NCBI GenBank assembly: GCA_902761605.1
Contig: CACWLC010000014.1
Span: 23,416 to 87,415, forward strand
Length of the DNA: 64,000 nt
Direction of reading: 5' to 3'
Source of the DNA: an uncultured Prevotellaceae bacterium
GTDB taxonomy: Bacteria; Bacteroidota; Bacteroidia; Bacteroidales; Bacteroidaceae
Shown: positions 1 through 8,146 of the stretch, piece by piece
Layout of the letters: each line of letters opens with the position of its first letter
Numbering within the stretch: position 1 is the first letter of the stretch
Notes under the pieces: model-generated
What the model was told of the DNA's origin: nothing
Databases searched by the model: none
Seen by the model: the letters and a program-made list of their open reading frames with translations, nothing else
Program-made: the position numbers and the translations under genes

Positions 1-63
1 GGCCTTAACCCCAAGTCCTGCCAAAATAATGGCAGAAAGCACTATAAATATCTTTCGATTCAT
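1..63 (-). CDS. Secreted protein, N-terminal signal peptide only (cut by window edge)
   Basis: A minus-strand ATG at 63 opens a frame that runs off the window start. The 21 visible residues begin MNRKIFIVLSAIILAGLG, a short basic N-region followed by a hydrophobic core, which is a typical Sec signal peptide. A Bacteroidota-like -7 element (TATCTTTGC on the minus strand) lies just upstream near 81-89, so the gene probably has its own promoter. The mature protein lies outside the window and its function cannot be judged. Confidence 0.6.
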   Translation of the reverse strand, partial: MNRKIFIVLSAIILAGLGVKA

Positions 64-123
64 CAAAAACCAGTATTTTTTGCAAAGATACAACTTTTCG
101 TGCATATTCGCAAACAATCATGC

Positions 124-159
124 AAAAAAATAATCCCCCGACGTCACATCGGAGGATTA
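124..159 (-). terminator. Rho-independent terminator of hsp20
   Basis: An 11-bp inverted repeat (131-141 with 149-159, one mismatch, 7-nt loop) is followed on the minus strand by seven T (complement of 124-130). It lies about 30 bp past the hsp20 stop codon. Confidence 0.8.
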
Positions 160-189
160 TTAATTAACCCATAACGAAAAACCTAAAAC

Positions 190-615
190 TTATGCAATAT
201 CAATCTGTCTTGAAACTTTAACCTTCTCTTCTACAATTTTAGGGAGATCCACTGTAAGTACCCCATTATCTACACGTGCAGAGATATCTTCCCTCTTTAC
301 GTCGTCTGGCAATATCAGGGTCTGTTCGAATTTCGAATAGCTGAACTCACGACGCAGATAGCGGGTGTTCTTATCCTCTTCCTTCTTCTCCTGTTTGTTC
401 TCCATCTTTACGACAAGATTACCCTCATCGTTGATATGAACATTAAAATCCTCCTTTTTCATGCCCGGAGCAGCAAGTTCTACAGTGTAGGCCTTGTCAC
501 TTTCTTTCACATTGATAGCAGGAGCAGTGCAACTGGTCTTTGGCAGGAAATCTGGATCAAAAAAATCATTAAACACTGATGGCATCCAATTGTTTGATCT
601 CAATACTGGCATCAT
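190..615 (-). CDS. hsp20: Hsp20/alpha-crystallin family small heat shock protein
   Basis: A cytosolic ATP-independent holdase that binds unfolding proteins. The 141 residues are the usual length. After a short N-terminal arm (1-35) comes the alpha-crystallin domain (about 36-130), with the typical features VELAAPGMKKEDF, an acidic/basic loop and the family signature GVLTVDLPK near 117-125, followed by a short C-terminal tail. The start codon is preceded at 8 nt by AGGAGG (minus strand, 629-624), a full Shine-Dalgarno sequence that is rare in this phylum. The upstream gap carries a sigma-54-type promoter (702-717) and two palindromes, so stress control through an enhancer-binding activator is likely. 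The gene is monocistronic with its own terminator. Confidence 0.95.
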   Translation of the reverse strand: MMPVLRSNNWMPSVFNDFFDPDFLPKTSCTAPAINVKESDKAYTVELAAPGMKKEDFNVHINDEGNLVVKMENKQEKKEEDKNTRYLRREFSYSKFEQTLILPDDVKREDISARVDNGVLTVDLPKIVEEKVKVSRQIDIA

Positions 616-701
616 AATCTTTACCTCCTAATTATACTTTAAATTGTTAATACTATTCGTTACGAACAAGGCTCTTAACGGGCGATGTTCACATAGCATT
701 A

Positions 702-717
702 GGCAAGAAAGATGCCA
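702..717 (-). promoter_or_regulatory. Sigma-54 type -24/-12 promoter for hsp20
   Basis: The minus strand reads TGGCATCTTTCTTGCC. The GG (716-715) and GC (704-703) doublets are separated by the 10 nt that RpoN promoters require (TGGCAC-N5-TTGC). Transcription would start near 691 and give a leader of about 75 nt. No good TAnnTTTGC element was seen for hsp20. The match is by eye. Confidence 0.55.
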
Positions 718-730
718 GCGGGTTATTATA

Positions 731-765
731 TGTCAATATGACAGAAAGACCGGACATTTTGTCGG
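731..765. promoter_or_regulatory. Two palindromes upstream of the hsp20 promoter (putative activator sites)
   Basis: TGTCAATATGACA (731-743) is a perfect 5+5 inverted repeat and CCGGACATTTTGTCGG (750-765) contains GACA-N3-TGTC. Their centres are 21 bp apart, two helical turns, on the upstream side of the sigma-54-like promoter. That is where an enhancer-binding protein would dock. The rest of the 616-1007 gap holds only the transporter promoter and no convincing gene. Confidence 0.4.
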
Positions 766-962
766 AAGAAGAGGTAAAAACACTCTAACTATACAGTCAA
801 AAAGCATAGCGCATAATATAATTAAGGAACGAGCGAACAATTGTCAACTCCACATATCAATCTTCACCCAAGCAATCTCTCTTACTTCGTTTTTTGTGTA
901 TTTATGCACTCTTTATCCGAATATAATTAGACAGCAAGAGCCGCAGATTGAGATTAATGTAG

Positions 963-971
963 TAATTTTGC
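963..971 (+). promoter_or_regulatory. -7 element (TAATTTTGC) for the DASS transporter
   Basis: TAATTTTGC fits the Bacteroidota TAnnTTTGC box and ends 36 bp before the start codon at 1008. A matching -33 TTTG was not found at the expected distance. Confidence 0.45.
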
Positions 972-1007
972 AGGCGATTTTGAAAATTAATTAATTCTAC
1001 CAGCAGT

Positions 1008-2513
1008 ATGTTTCATATTTATGAAGGATTTCACCTCGTAGACGCATACCACAAAGTACGTCACCAGAGGAAATATCATCCAGAAGACAGCACCAAGCGT
1101 GCAATGAAGATTGCCTTAGTGGCTATCGTAACACTTCTTCTCTGGAACATGCCAACAGAGTGGTATGGCATCCAAAACCTAACAGTTATTCAACAACGTA
1201 TTATCGCTATTTTCGCCTTTGCCACACTGATGTGGGTGCTCGAGATTGTCAGTTCCTGGGCTACATCAGTAGGTATCATCGTGCTGATGCTGCTGTTCTG
1301 TTCCGACAGTGGCATAGCGCCTATGGTGAACGAGGCCGAGGTAGGTAAGCTGCTCTCCTACAAGGGAGTGATGGCAACATTTGCAGACCCTGTAATCATG
1401 CTGTTCATCGGAGGTTTCGTACTTGCTATTGCGGCCACGAAAACAGGTCTTGATGCTCAGTTGGCCAAAATTTTACTGATGCCTTTCGGCAAACGAAGCG
1501 AGATGGTGTTGTTAGGATTCCTGCTTATCACGGGTCTGTTCTCTATGTTCGTGTCCAACACAGCTACAGCAGCCATGATGCTGACATTCCTCACACCAGT
1601 ATTCCATCAGCTGCCCCCAGAAGGAAAGGGCCGTATCGCCCTTGCGATGTCAATACCCGTTGCAGCCAACCTCGGAGGTATGGGCACACCTATCGGAACA
1701 CCTCCAAACACCATTGCCCTGAAGTATCTTAATGACCCAGAGGGTCTGAACCTCGGATTAGGCTTTGGACAGTGGATGATGTTTATGTTCCCACTCGTTA
1801 TCATTCTGCTGTTCATCAGCTGGAGGATACTTCTGAAGATGTTCCCATTCACACAGAAGACCATCGAACTTAAGATCGATGGCGGCATGAAGAAGGGATT
1901 CCACGCAAATGTGGTTATCATAACATTTTTCGTTACAGTAGCCCTATGGTTGCTCGACAGTGTTACTGGCATTAACTCTTATACTGTAGCTATGATACCG
2001 TTCATGGTATTCGCCCTGACAGGCGTTATCAACAAGCGCGACCTGGAGCAGATCAACTGGAGTGTTATCTGGATGGTTGCCGGCGGTTTCGCCCTCGGCT
2101 ATGGCCTTAACTCATCTGGTCTGGCAGCCAATGCCGTAGAGAGTATTCCTTTCGGAGAGTTCTCACCGATGCTTATACTGCTCATGGGAGGAGCCATCTG
2201 CTACCTGTTGTCAAACTTCATCTCTAACTCTGCCACAGCAGCCCTGCTGATGCCTATTCTGGCAATCGTATGCGGTGCTATGGGCGACAAGCTGGCTCCT
2301 ATCGGAGGAACGCCAACAGTACTTATCGGAGTAGCCATCGCAGCCTCATCAGCTATGATCCTGCCTATCTCTACACCACCGAATGCACTTGCTTTCGCCA
2401 CTGGTTATGTAAAGCAGAATGAGATGGCGAAGATGGGTGTCATCATGGGTATAATATCAATGGTATTAGGTTTCGGTCTGGTATACCTGATGGGAACCCT
2501 TCACCTCATATAA
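1008..2513 (+). CDS. DASS (SLC13) family sodium:dicarboxylate/sulfate symporter
   Basis: A 501-residue inner-membrane transporter predicted to import divalent anions (C4-dicarboxylates, citrate or sulfate) with sodium. The two inverted halves of the family fold are visible. Each has an SNT-type ion/substrate motif (SNTATAAMML near 185 and SNSATAALLMPI near 405) and a matching proline/threonine motif (PIGTPPNT near 227 and PISTPPNA near 452). About a dozen hydrophobic segments cover the protein after a basic N-terminus of about 30 residues. The start at 1008 has no clear ribosome site; Met33 (1104) is an alternative. The substrate cannot be read from sequence. It is monocistronic and ends at a strong terminator. 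Confidence 0.9.
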   Translation: MFHIYEGFHLVDAYHKVRHQRKYHPEDSTKRAMKIALVAIVTLLLWNMPTEWYGIQNLTVIQQRIIAIFAFATLMWVLEIVSSWATSVGIIVLMLLFCSDSGIAPMVNEAEVGKLLSYKGVMATFADPVIMLFIGGFVLAIAATKTGLDAQLAKILLMPFGKRSEMVLLGFLLITGLFSMFVSNTATAAMMLTFLTPVFHQLPPEGKGRIALAMSIPVAANLGGMGTPIGTPPNTIALKYLNDPEGLNLGLGFGQWMMFMFPLVIILLFISWRILLKMFPFTQKTIELKIDGGMKKGFHANVVIITFFVTVALWLLDSVTGINSYTVAMIPFMVFALTGVINKRDLEQINWSVIWMVAGGFALGYGLNSSGLAANAVESIPFGEFSPMLILLMGGAICYLLSNFISNSATAALLMPILAIVCGAMGDKLAPIGGTPTVLIGVAIAASSAMILPISTPPNALAFATGYVKQNEMAKMGVIMGIISMVLGFGLVYLMGTLHLI

Positions 2514-2516
2514 TTT

Positions 2517-2544
2517 TAAAGCCCTCCGCTCGGAGGGCTTTTTT
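2517..2544. terminator. Bidirectional terminator between the transporter and upp
   Basis: AAGCCCTCCG and CGGAGGGCTT form the stem, with a T-run on the plus side and an A-run on the left that becomes T on the minus strand. It serves the convergent pair of the transporter (stop 2513) and upp (stop 2547). Confidence 0.85.
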
Positions 2545-2546
2545 AG

Positions 2547-3230
2547 TTATTTATCTGCTATCTTCCTGAAACTTTGCAGTTTTTCGCCGTAGCAAAGGTC
2601 ACCACAATCACCAAAACCGGGCACTATGTACTTCTGCTCATTCATACCCTGGTCAATAGCAGCACACCAAATAGTAGAGCCTTCCGGCAATGCTTCCTTC
2701 ACCACCTCAATACCTTCAGGAGCCGCAATCACACAACACAGATGTATTTTTTTAGGCTTGCCCGTCTGAAGCAATGAGTCAATAGCTGCTGCCAGACTTC
2801 CGCCAGTGGCGAGCATAGGATCAACAATTAACAATGTTTTGTTCTTGACACTTTGCGTGGCGATATATTCCGTATGCACACCCACCTCGGTATGTTCACG
2901 GTTTATATACATTCTAAATGCAGATACAAAACCGTTGTCCGCCTTGTCAAACACATTCAGGAAGCCCTCATGGAAAGGCAGGCCTGCACGAAGCACTGTA
3001 GCTACCACCATATCATCCTTCGGCAGAGGAATGTCGATAGTACCAAGAGGTGTAGTGATTGTCTTTGACTTATACTCAAGGGTCTTCGAGAGTTCGTAAG
3101 CCATCATCTCACCGATACGCTTGATGTTATGCCGGAACAGGAGCCGGTTCTTCTGGTAGTTCTTGTCGCGCAACTCCGACATATACTGATTGATAATCGA
3201 GTTGCTTTTACTGAAATCGATAACCTCCAT
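2547..3230 (-). CDS. upp: Uracil phosphoribosyltransferase
   Basis: Salvages uracil: uracil plus PRPP gives UMP and pyrophosphate, in the cytosol. The product is 227 residues if translation starts at 3230 (MEVIDFSKSNSI). The PRPP-binding signature VDPMLATGGSL is in the second half, followed by the C-terminal uracil-binding stretch around VPGFGDCGDLCYG. The frame is open for 19 more codons upstream to 3287, but the promoter (-33 TTTG and -7 TATCTTTGC at 3257-3288) lies inside that extension, so 3230 is the real start. It is monocistronic and convergent with the transporter. Confidence 0.93.
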   Translation of the reverse strand: MEVIDFSKSNSIINQYMSELRDKNYQKNRLLFRHNIKRIGEMMAYELSKTLEYKSKTITTPLGTIDIPLPKDDMVVATVLRAGLPFHEGFLNVFDKADNGFVSAFRMYINREHTEVGVHTEYIATQSVKNKTLLIVDPMLATGGSLAAAIDSLLQTGKPKKIHLCCVIAAPEGIEVVKEALPEGSTIWCAAIDQGMNEQKYIVPGFGDCGDLCYGEKLQSFRKIADK

Positions 3231-3256
3231 AATAATCTTTTGTTCTAAGTTTGGGT

Positions 3257-3288
3257 GCAAAGATAGTGTAAATAGTGGAATTCGCAAA
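3257..3288 (-). promoter_or_regulatory. Promoter of upp
   Basis: On the minus strand: TTTG (3288-3285), a 19-bp spacer, and TATCTTTGC (3265-3257). This is a full match to the Bacteroidota consensus. It places the transcript start near 3250 and rules out the longer upp frame. Confidence 0.8.
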
Positions 3289-3449
3289 ACAAAAAGCGAT
3301 TTTTTTCATTTCTTCGACGATATTTAATTGTTATGTCGGTATGACAAAAGCGATAACAAGATTCTGAAAAATGGTTTAATTAAACTTAAAAGGATTGTGT
3401 GCGCGCAAATAAATTCTCTGTTCATACTCCGCAATTCATAATTTCTTTG

Positions 3450-3458
3450 TAATTTTGC
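3450..3458 (+). promoter_or_regulatory. -7 element (TAATTTTGC) for pckA
   Basis: TAATTTTGC lies 58 bp before the pckA start codon. No convincing -33 box was found. The predicted leader is about 50 nt. Confidence 0.5.
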
Positions 3459-3516
3459 AGCGCAATTCGAAATAATAACGAGGATAATATTCACAAACTT
3501 AAAATAGATTAGTAAT

Positions 3517-5130
3517 ATGGCAAAGTTAGATTTAACACAGTATGGCATCACCGGTTCTACCGTGATTGCTCACAATCCATCTTATGAGTACCTCTTCGCT
3601 GAGGAGACAAAGGCTGGCCTTACAGGCTTCGACAAGGGTGTAAACACCGAGCTCGACGCTGTTAACGTAATGACAGGTATCTATACCGGCCGTTCACCTA
3701 AGGACAAGTACATCGTAAAGGATGCACAGAGCCAGGACAAGGTATGGTGGACTACTGAGGAATATAAGAACGACAACCACCCCATGTCTGAGGAAGTATG
3801 GGCAAAGGTTAAGGAGATCGCCATCAAGGAGCTCTGCAACAAGGAGCTTTACGTAGTTGACGCATTCTGCGGTGCTAACGAGGCTACTCGTCTGGCTGTT
3901 CGCTTCATCGTTGAGGTAGCATGGCAGGCACACTTCGTAAAGAACATGTTCATCCAGCCAACAGCTGAGGAGCTCGAGAAGTTTGAGCCTAACTTCGTTA
4001 TCTATAACGCTTCTAAAGCAAAGGTTGAGAACTACAAGGAGCTGGGTCTGAACTCAGAGACTTGTGTAGCTTTCAACACAACAAGCCGCGAGCAGGTTAT
4101 CATCAACACATGGTACGGTGGTGAGATGAAGAAGGGTATGTTCTCTATGCAGAACTACTATCTGCCTCTGCAGGGTATCGCTTCAATGCACTGCTCTGCC
4201 AACACCGACATGGAGGGTAAGAACACCGCTATCTTCTTCGGTCTGTCTGGTACAGGTAAGACCACTCTTTCTACCGATCCTAAGCGTCTGCTGATTGGTG
4301 ACGATGAGCACGGATGGGACGACGAGGGCGTATTCAACCTCGAGGGCGGTTGCTACGCTAAGGTTATCAACCTGAGCAAGGAGAACGAGCCTGACATCTA
4401 CGGAGCTATCAAGCGTAACGCTCTTCTCGAGAACGTAACAGTAGCTGAGGATGGTAAGATCGACTTCGCTGACAAGAGCGTAACTGAGAACACTCGTGTA
4501 TCATATCCTATCGACCACATCGAGAAGATCGCTCAGAAGGTAAATGGTAAGAGTGCAGGTCCAGAGGCTAAGAACGTTATCTTCCTCTCTGCTGACGCAT
4601 TCGGTGTACTGCCTCCAGTATCTATCCTGACTCCAGAGCAGACCAAGTACTACTTCCTCTCTGGTTTCACAGCTAAGCTGGCTGGTACAGAGCGTGGTAT
4701 CACAGAGCCAACTCCAACATTCTCTGCTTGCTTCGGCCAGGCATTCCTCGAGCTGCACCCAACAAAGTATGCTGAGGAGCTGGTTAAGCGTATGAAGAAG
4801 AGCGGTGCCAAGGCATACCTCGTAAACACTGGTTGGAACGGTACTGGCAAGCGTATCTCTATCCCCGATACACGTGGTATCATCGACGCAATCCTTGATG
4901 GCAGCATCCTGAAGGCTGAGACCAAGAAGATCCCATTCTTCGACTTCGAGGTTCCAACAGCTCTGCCAAACGTTAATCCTGCTATCCTTGATCCTCGCGA
5001 CACTTATGCTGAGGCTGCTCAGTGGGAGGAGAAGGCAAAGGATCTGGCTGCTCGTTTCATCAAGAACTTCAAGAAGTACGAGGGTAACGAGGCTGGTAAG
5101 GCTCTCGTTGCTGCTGGTCCAAAGCTCTAA
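3517..5130 (+). CDS. pckA: Phosphoenolpyruvate carboxykinase (ATP)
   Basis: Interconverts oxaloacetate plus ATP with PEP, CO2 and ADP. In Bacteroidales the enzyme mainly runs toward oxaloacetate and fixes CO2 on the way to succinate. It has 537 residues, full family length. The P-loop [11 protein letters not shown] lies near 246-256, followed by the metal/nucleotide segment [18 protein letters not shown] near 267-285. The N-terminal substrate part has GRSPKDKY near 58-65. Codon use is strongly biased (GGT, AAG, CGT), as in secDF and the 52.9-kb susC gene, which suggests high expression. It ends at a strong hairpin terminator. Confidence 0.97.
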   Translation: MAKLDLTQYGITGSTVIAHNPSYEYLFAEETKAGLTGFDKGVNTELDAVNVMTGIYTGRSPKDKYIVKDAQSQDKVWWTTEEYKNDNHPMSEEVWAKVKEIAIKELCNKELYVVDAFCGANEATRLAVRFIVEVAWQAHFVKNMFIQPTAEELEKFEPNFVIYNASKAKVENYKELGLNSETCVAFNTTSREQVIINTWYGGEMKKGMFSMQNYYLPLQGIASMHCSANTDMEGKNTAIFFGLSGTGKTTLSTDPKRLLIGDDEHGWDDEGVFNLEGGCYAKVINLSKENEPDIYGAIKRNALLENVTVAEDGKIDFADKSVTENTRVSYPIDHIEKIAQKVNGKSAGPEAKNVIFLSADAFGVLPPVSILTPEQTKYYFLSGFTAKLAGTERGITEPTPTFSACFGQAFLELHPTKYAEELVKRMKKSGAKAYLVNTGWNGTGKRISIPDTRGIIDAILDGSILKAETKKIPFFDFEVPTALPNVNPAILDPRDTYAEAAQWEEKAKDLAARFIKNFKKYEGNEAGKALVAAGPKL

Positions 5131-5155
5131 GAAGTTTTTTGACCTACATCAAAAT

Positions 5156-5192
5156 AAGGGGTGGTTTCTTCGGAAATCACCCTTGTTTTTTG
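5156..5192 (+). terminator. Terminator of pckA
   Basis: A 12-bp stem with one bulge (AAGGGGTGGTTTC with GAAATCACCCTT) closes a TTCG tetraloop and is followed by GTTTTTTG. Its T-run overlaps the -33 box of the next promoter. Confidence 0.85.
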
Positions 5193-5221
5193 TATAATTC
5201 CACAGATTTCATTACCTTTGC
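5189..5221 (+). promoter_or_regulatory. Promoter of the small membrane peptide gene
   Basis: TTTG (5189-5192), a 20-bp spacer and TACCTTTGC (5213-5221) match the consensus completely. Transcription would begin near 5228 and give a leader of about 65 nt. Confidence 0.7.
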
Positions 5222-5293
5222 ATTTACAATCGTGATGATTGCATATTATATTCATTAGGTTAGTAGTTAAATTAGTTTTTAAGGTAAAAGATT

Positions 5294-5389
5294 ATGTTAT
5301 TAGATTTTCAAACTACGGTAATGTTAGGTTGCGTTGTAGTGGCAATGGCATTAAGCATAGTTACTCTAATGCATACTAACATCCGTTAA
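5294..5389 (+). CDS. 31-residue single-span membrane peptide, unknown
   Basis: The frame runs ATG (5294) to TAA (5387-5389) and encodes 31 residues: a polar start (MLLDFQTT), a hydrophobic stretch of about 18 residues (VMLGCVVVAMALSIVTLM) and a short basic end (HTNIR). It has its own consensus promoter and a strong terminator, so a discrete transcript of about 200 nt is expected. I recognise no family. It may be a small inner-membrane regulator like other short single-span peptides, or the RNA itself may be the product. The location between pckA and an envelope cluster gives no further hint. Confidence 0.5.
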   Translation: MLLDFQTTVMLGCVVVAMALSIVTLMHTNIR

Positions 5390-5392
5390 GAG

Positions 5393-5431
5393 GAGTGCGG
5401 GGTGAGAGATTCATACCGCACTCTTTTTTTT
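5393..5431 (+). terminator. Terminator of the small membrane peptide gene
   Basis: GAGTGCGG (5393-5400) pairs with CCGCACTC (5416-5423), a perfect 8-bp stem followed directly by eight T. Confidence 0.85.
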
Positions 5432-5527
5432 ACCTTTAAATACCTAAACAAACTTAAAAACAATCAAATTATGACATATTTTCTATAATTATAAGGTGAA
5501 AATGTGCGCTTTTTGGATAATTGTGAG

Positions 5528-5536
5528 TAAATTTGC
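5528..5536 (+). promoter_or_regulatory. -7 element (TAAATTTGC) for the DUF6242 envelope operon
   Basis: TAAATTTGC ends 29 bp before the ATG at 5566. The nearest upstream TTTG is too close, so the -33 box is weak. Confidence 0.5.
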
Positions 5537-5565
5537 AGCCAAATTGCGAAAAAAAATAGTTTTGA

Positions 5566-6642
5566 ATGAATAAAAGATATATCTTTTCACTCTGTCTGAT
5601 GCTAGTAGCAGCGATAAGCATGACGTCGTGTCTGAAGGACAATGATACCAGTGACGTCACATATTATGACGACACAGCCATCACAGCTTTTACGCTGACA
5701 ACAGTCAACACATATACTACCACAACAAGTTCTGATGGTACAACAAAGACCACCAAGGCGACACTGTCTACAAAGCCAGTGTTCGTCATCGATCAGTATA
5801 ACCACAAGATCTATAATCCTGTGGGGCTTCCTGCAGAGTGCGATTTAAAGCATGTTATTGTCAACATCTCTACGAAGAACTCCGGTCAGGTAGGTATAAA
5901 GAGTTTGACGAGTGACTCCTTGTACGTATATAGCAGCACCGACAGTATCGACTTCTCCCAATCCAGAGAGCTAAGGGTCTTTTCACAGAGCGGTGCTTCC
6001 AACCGAGCCTATACTGTGACCTTTAATGTCAAGCAGTCAACTTCTCAGTCCATCACATGGACATCAGTAGAGGCTGGTTCTGCCTGGATTCCTGAGGAGC
6101 TCTATCATGAAGTGGCAATAGAAAAGACCGACAACGGATTCATGCTCTCCACAGACAATCTTAAGACATGGTCTTCTGAGCTTCTTGGCGATGGCGAGAA
6201 TGCATCACTCCTGCCTACAAAAGAGTTAGGATATGTAAGTATGCCTTATTCTGCCAGCATCAACACAGACTATGAGCTGATAGCAGGTGTCATTTCCGAA
6301 AATGACGTTTTCTGCTCAGTATGGCGCAAGATTGCTGAATATGGCGACAACGCACCTGTTTGCAAATGGGTAAATATCAAACAGGACAGAGCAGCATACT
6401 CCCTGCCAAACATGGGAGGTGTCAGTCTGGTAAGATTCAACAATCAGACATACGCTATTGGCTTCGACGGCAGAGTATATATAACCCGCGACTGGGGACT
6501 CACATGGAAAGAAGCCGACTCAGATCTCGCACTGCCAACCACTGGCAGCCTGAATATAAAAGCAGCCACAGACAAATTTGGAAATCTCTGGGTAATAAAC
6601 CTCAGTGACGAAAAGATCTGGAAAGGTGTGATTGAGAAATAA
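5566..6642 (+). CDS. DUF6242-type lipoprotein
   Basis: A 358-residue lipoprotein. The signal peptide ends in a lipobox (SMTSC, Cys22), so the protein should be lipid-anchored. After it comes the stretch DDTAITAFTLTTV, which I associate with the Bacteroidota DUF6242 family. That family combines an N-terminal beta-sandwich with a C-terminal region like a beta-propeller (repeated W and G segments, such as SDLALPTTGSLNIKAATDK near the end). The role is unknown. It is first in a run of envelope genes and is separated by 12 bp from the next one. Confidence 0.7.
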   Translation: MNKRYIFSLCLMLVAAISMTSCLKDNDTSDVTYYDDTAITAFTLTTVNTYTTTTSSDGTTKTTKATLSTKPVFVIDQYNHKIYNPVGLPAECDLKHVIVNISTKNSGQVGIKSLTSDSLYVYSSTDSIDFSQSRELRVFSQSGASNRAYTVTFNVKQSTSQSITWTSVEAGSAWIPEELYHEVAIEKTDNGFMLSTDNLKTWSSELLGDGENASLLPTKELGYVSMPYSASINTDYELIAGVISENDVFCSVWRKIAEYGDNAPVCKWVNIKQDRAAYSLPNMGGVSLVRFNNQTYAIGFDGRVYITRDWGLTWKEADSDLALPTTGSLNIKAATDKFGNLWVINLSDEKIWKGVIEK

Positions 6643-6654
6643 AGAAGTCTGCCG

Positions 6655-7356
6655 ATGAATAGTAGTGTAGCTGGAAGATGGCCGGTGAGAGTGTTTCTGA
6701 CACTGTTCGCTATTCACTTCTCACTACTCACTGCTACGGCGCAGGACGAACCGGAATATAAGTTAGACCTGGGAGCAGGAGCAGGAACAGTCACCTATCT
6801 GGGCGATCTCAACAGCAACCTCTTCAGAGGAGCTCAACCCTGGCTTGCTGCTGTTGCAAGATACAAGATGAACCCCAGGATGGCATTAGCACTGACGCTG
6901 GGCTACGGAAAAATGAAGGGCAACTCCGACAATGCCGGCACCTGGTATTCGCCAGAGAGGTATGAGTTCGACTCGGAGGCCATAGAACTGGGCATGCGCT
7001 ACGAATACAACTTCTGGCCCTACGGCACAGGCAGGGAATACAGAGGTGCCAAGCGCCTGACACCATTCATAACGTTAGGTATCGGTGGACTGTACCACGG
7101 GGGAAACGACAAAGGCATCACTGCCGACATCCCCTTGGGGGCAGGAATAAAATACAAGCTTGCCGAGCGTCTGAACCTCTCCGCTGAGTGGAGGATGCAT
7201 CTCGCTCTAGGCGACAAACTCGACGGGTTGAAAGACCCCTATGGAATTAAGAGCAGCGGACTGTTTAAGAACACCGACTGTCTGAGCATCATCCAGGTTT
7301 CGCTGACATACGACCTATGGGAGAAGTGCAGCACATGCCATAACGACAGAGAATAA
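6655..7356 (+). CDS. DUF6089-type outer-membrane beta-barrel protein
   Basis: 233 residues with a signal peptide ending ATAQ (about 1-29) and then alternating amphipathic strands (GAGAGTVTYLGDLN, WLAAVARYKMNPRMALALTLGYGKMKG, and others) like a small eight-stranded barrel. The C-terminus carries CSTCHND; this CxxCH is probably not a haem site because no other haem-protein feature is present. The part of the signal peptide that reads FAIHFSLLTA is encoded by a 7-bp tandem repeat. The gene lies between the DUF6242 lipoprotein and uppS-bamA, a placement I know from other Bacteroidales, which hints at an envelope-assembly role. Confidence 0.75.
   Translation: MNSSVAGRWPVRVFLTLFAIHFSLLTATAQDEPEYKLDLGAGAGTVTYLGDLNSNLFRGAQPWLAAVARYKMNPRMALALTLGYGKMKGNSDNAGTWYSPERYEFDSEAIELGMRYEYNFWPYGTGREYRGAKRLTPFITLGIGGLYHGGNDKGITADIPLGAGIKYKLAERLNLSAEWRMHLALGDKLDGLKDPYGIKSSGLFKNTDCLSIIQVSLTYDLWEKCSTCHNDRE
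6711..6731 (+). repeat. 7-bp tandem repeat inside a signal-peptide coding region
   Basis: Three units: TATTCAC, TTCTCAC, TACTCAC. They code for part of the hydrophobic core of the DUF6089 signal peptide. Confidence 0.7.
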
Positions 7357-7373
7357 TAAAGAAAAGATTATAT

Positions 7374-8129
7374 ATGAAAGAGCAATTGGACATGAACCGC
7401 ATTCCACAGCACATCGCCATCATTATGGACGGCAATGGACGCTGGGCAATGGATCGCGGGTTAGACCGTACCTTTGGTCACAAGGCAGGTGTCGACACCC
7501 TTGAGAATATCACCGCTCTATGTTCGAATCTGGGAGTGAAGTATCTTACACTTTACGCTTTCTCCATAGAAAACTTCAACAGGCCCGCCTATGAGGTAGA
7601 GGCACTGATGGGTCTGGTGCTTAATTTCTTTAAGATGGACCTGTTTCATAACAACAACATAAAGTTGCGTGTGTTAGGCGACATGAGCCGTCTGCCAGAG
7701 AGTGTGCAGAATAAACTCAACTCCATGCAGCAGGATACAGCCCACTACACAGGAATGACAATGGTTATTGCCATAAGCTATTCATCGAAACAGGAAATTG
7801 TGTTTGCCACAAAGCAGATTGCTAAGAAGGTACAGAGCGGCGAGATGACTATCGACGATATCGACGAGGACACAGTCAGCAATAATCTCTGGTCAGCAGG
7901 CATGCCCGATCCCGACCTCCTTATCCGTACCGGTGGCGAGATCCGCATCTCCAACTATCTGCTCTGGCAGTGCGCATACTCAGAGTTCTACTTCTGCGAT
8001 ACTTACTGGCCTGACTTCGACGAAGAAGGTCTCCATAAGGCTATTATCGCCTATCAGAGCCGTCAGCGCCGTTTTGGCAAGACAGAGGCTCAGACAGAAG
8101 CAGAAGCAACTTCCCAAAATGACAAATGA
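7374..8129 (+). CDS. uppS: Isoprenyl transferase (undecaprenyl diphosphate synthase)
   Basis: Extends farnesyl-PP with isopentenyl-PP in cis to make the C55 lipid carrier for peptidoglycan and surface glycans. It has 251 residues. The diphosphate-binding motif MDGNGRWA is at 18-25, with catalytic Asp19, and the IPP-site segment RTGGEIRISN lies near 183-192. The C-terminus is glutamine/glutamate-rich. The last codons and the stop lie in a 7-bp repeat array that continues into the bamA start. It is co-oriented with bamA, so lipid carrier and outer-membrane assembly genes are probably cotranscribed. Confidence 0.95.
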   Translation: MKEQLDMNRIPQHIAIIMDGNGRWAMDRGLDRTFGHKAGVDTLENITALCSNLGVKYLTLYAFSIENFNRPAYEVEALMGLVLNFFKMDLFHNNNIKLRVLGDMSRLPESVQNKLNSMQQDTAHYTGMTMVIAISYSSKQEIVFATKQIAKKVQSGEMTIDDIDEDTVSNNLWSAGMPDPDLLIRTGGEIRISNYLLWQCAYSEFYFCDTYWPDFDEEGLHKAIIAYQSRQRRFGKTEAQTEAEATSQNDK

Positions 8130-8146
8130 TAATTGATAAATGATAA
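8119..8146 (+). repeat. 7-bp tandem repeat over the uppS stop and bamA start
   Basis: Units ATGACAA, ATGATAA, TTGATAA, ATGATAA. The uppS stop TGA is inside unit 2 and the annotated bamA ATG (8140) opens unit 4. The array is nearly complementary to a second array at 8193-8227. Confidence 0.8.

Noticed and set aside
644-994. Open frame of 116 codons in the gap before the DASS transporter
   Set aside because: It overlaps the hsp20 promoter region, has no family resemblance, an unlikely composition (many Cys, Ile and Asn) and no promoter of its own.
616-1007. CIRCE or HrcA-type element for hsp20
   Set aside because: No TTAGCACTC-N9-GAGTGCTAA inverted repeat was found; the palindromes present are of a different kind.
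3231-3287. N-terminal extension of upp
   Set aside because: The extension contains the upp promoter, so it is not transcribed.
4501-5003. Long open frames antisense to pckA
   Set aside because: They are shadows of biased codon use in a highly expressed gene and resemble no protein.
7329-7343. CSTCH at the end of the DUF6089 protein as a c-type haem site
   Set aside because: The protein is a beta-barrel-like outer-membrane protein with the motif at its very end and no axial-ligand region; the motif is more likely structural.
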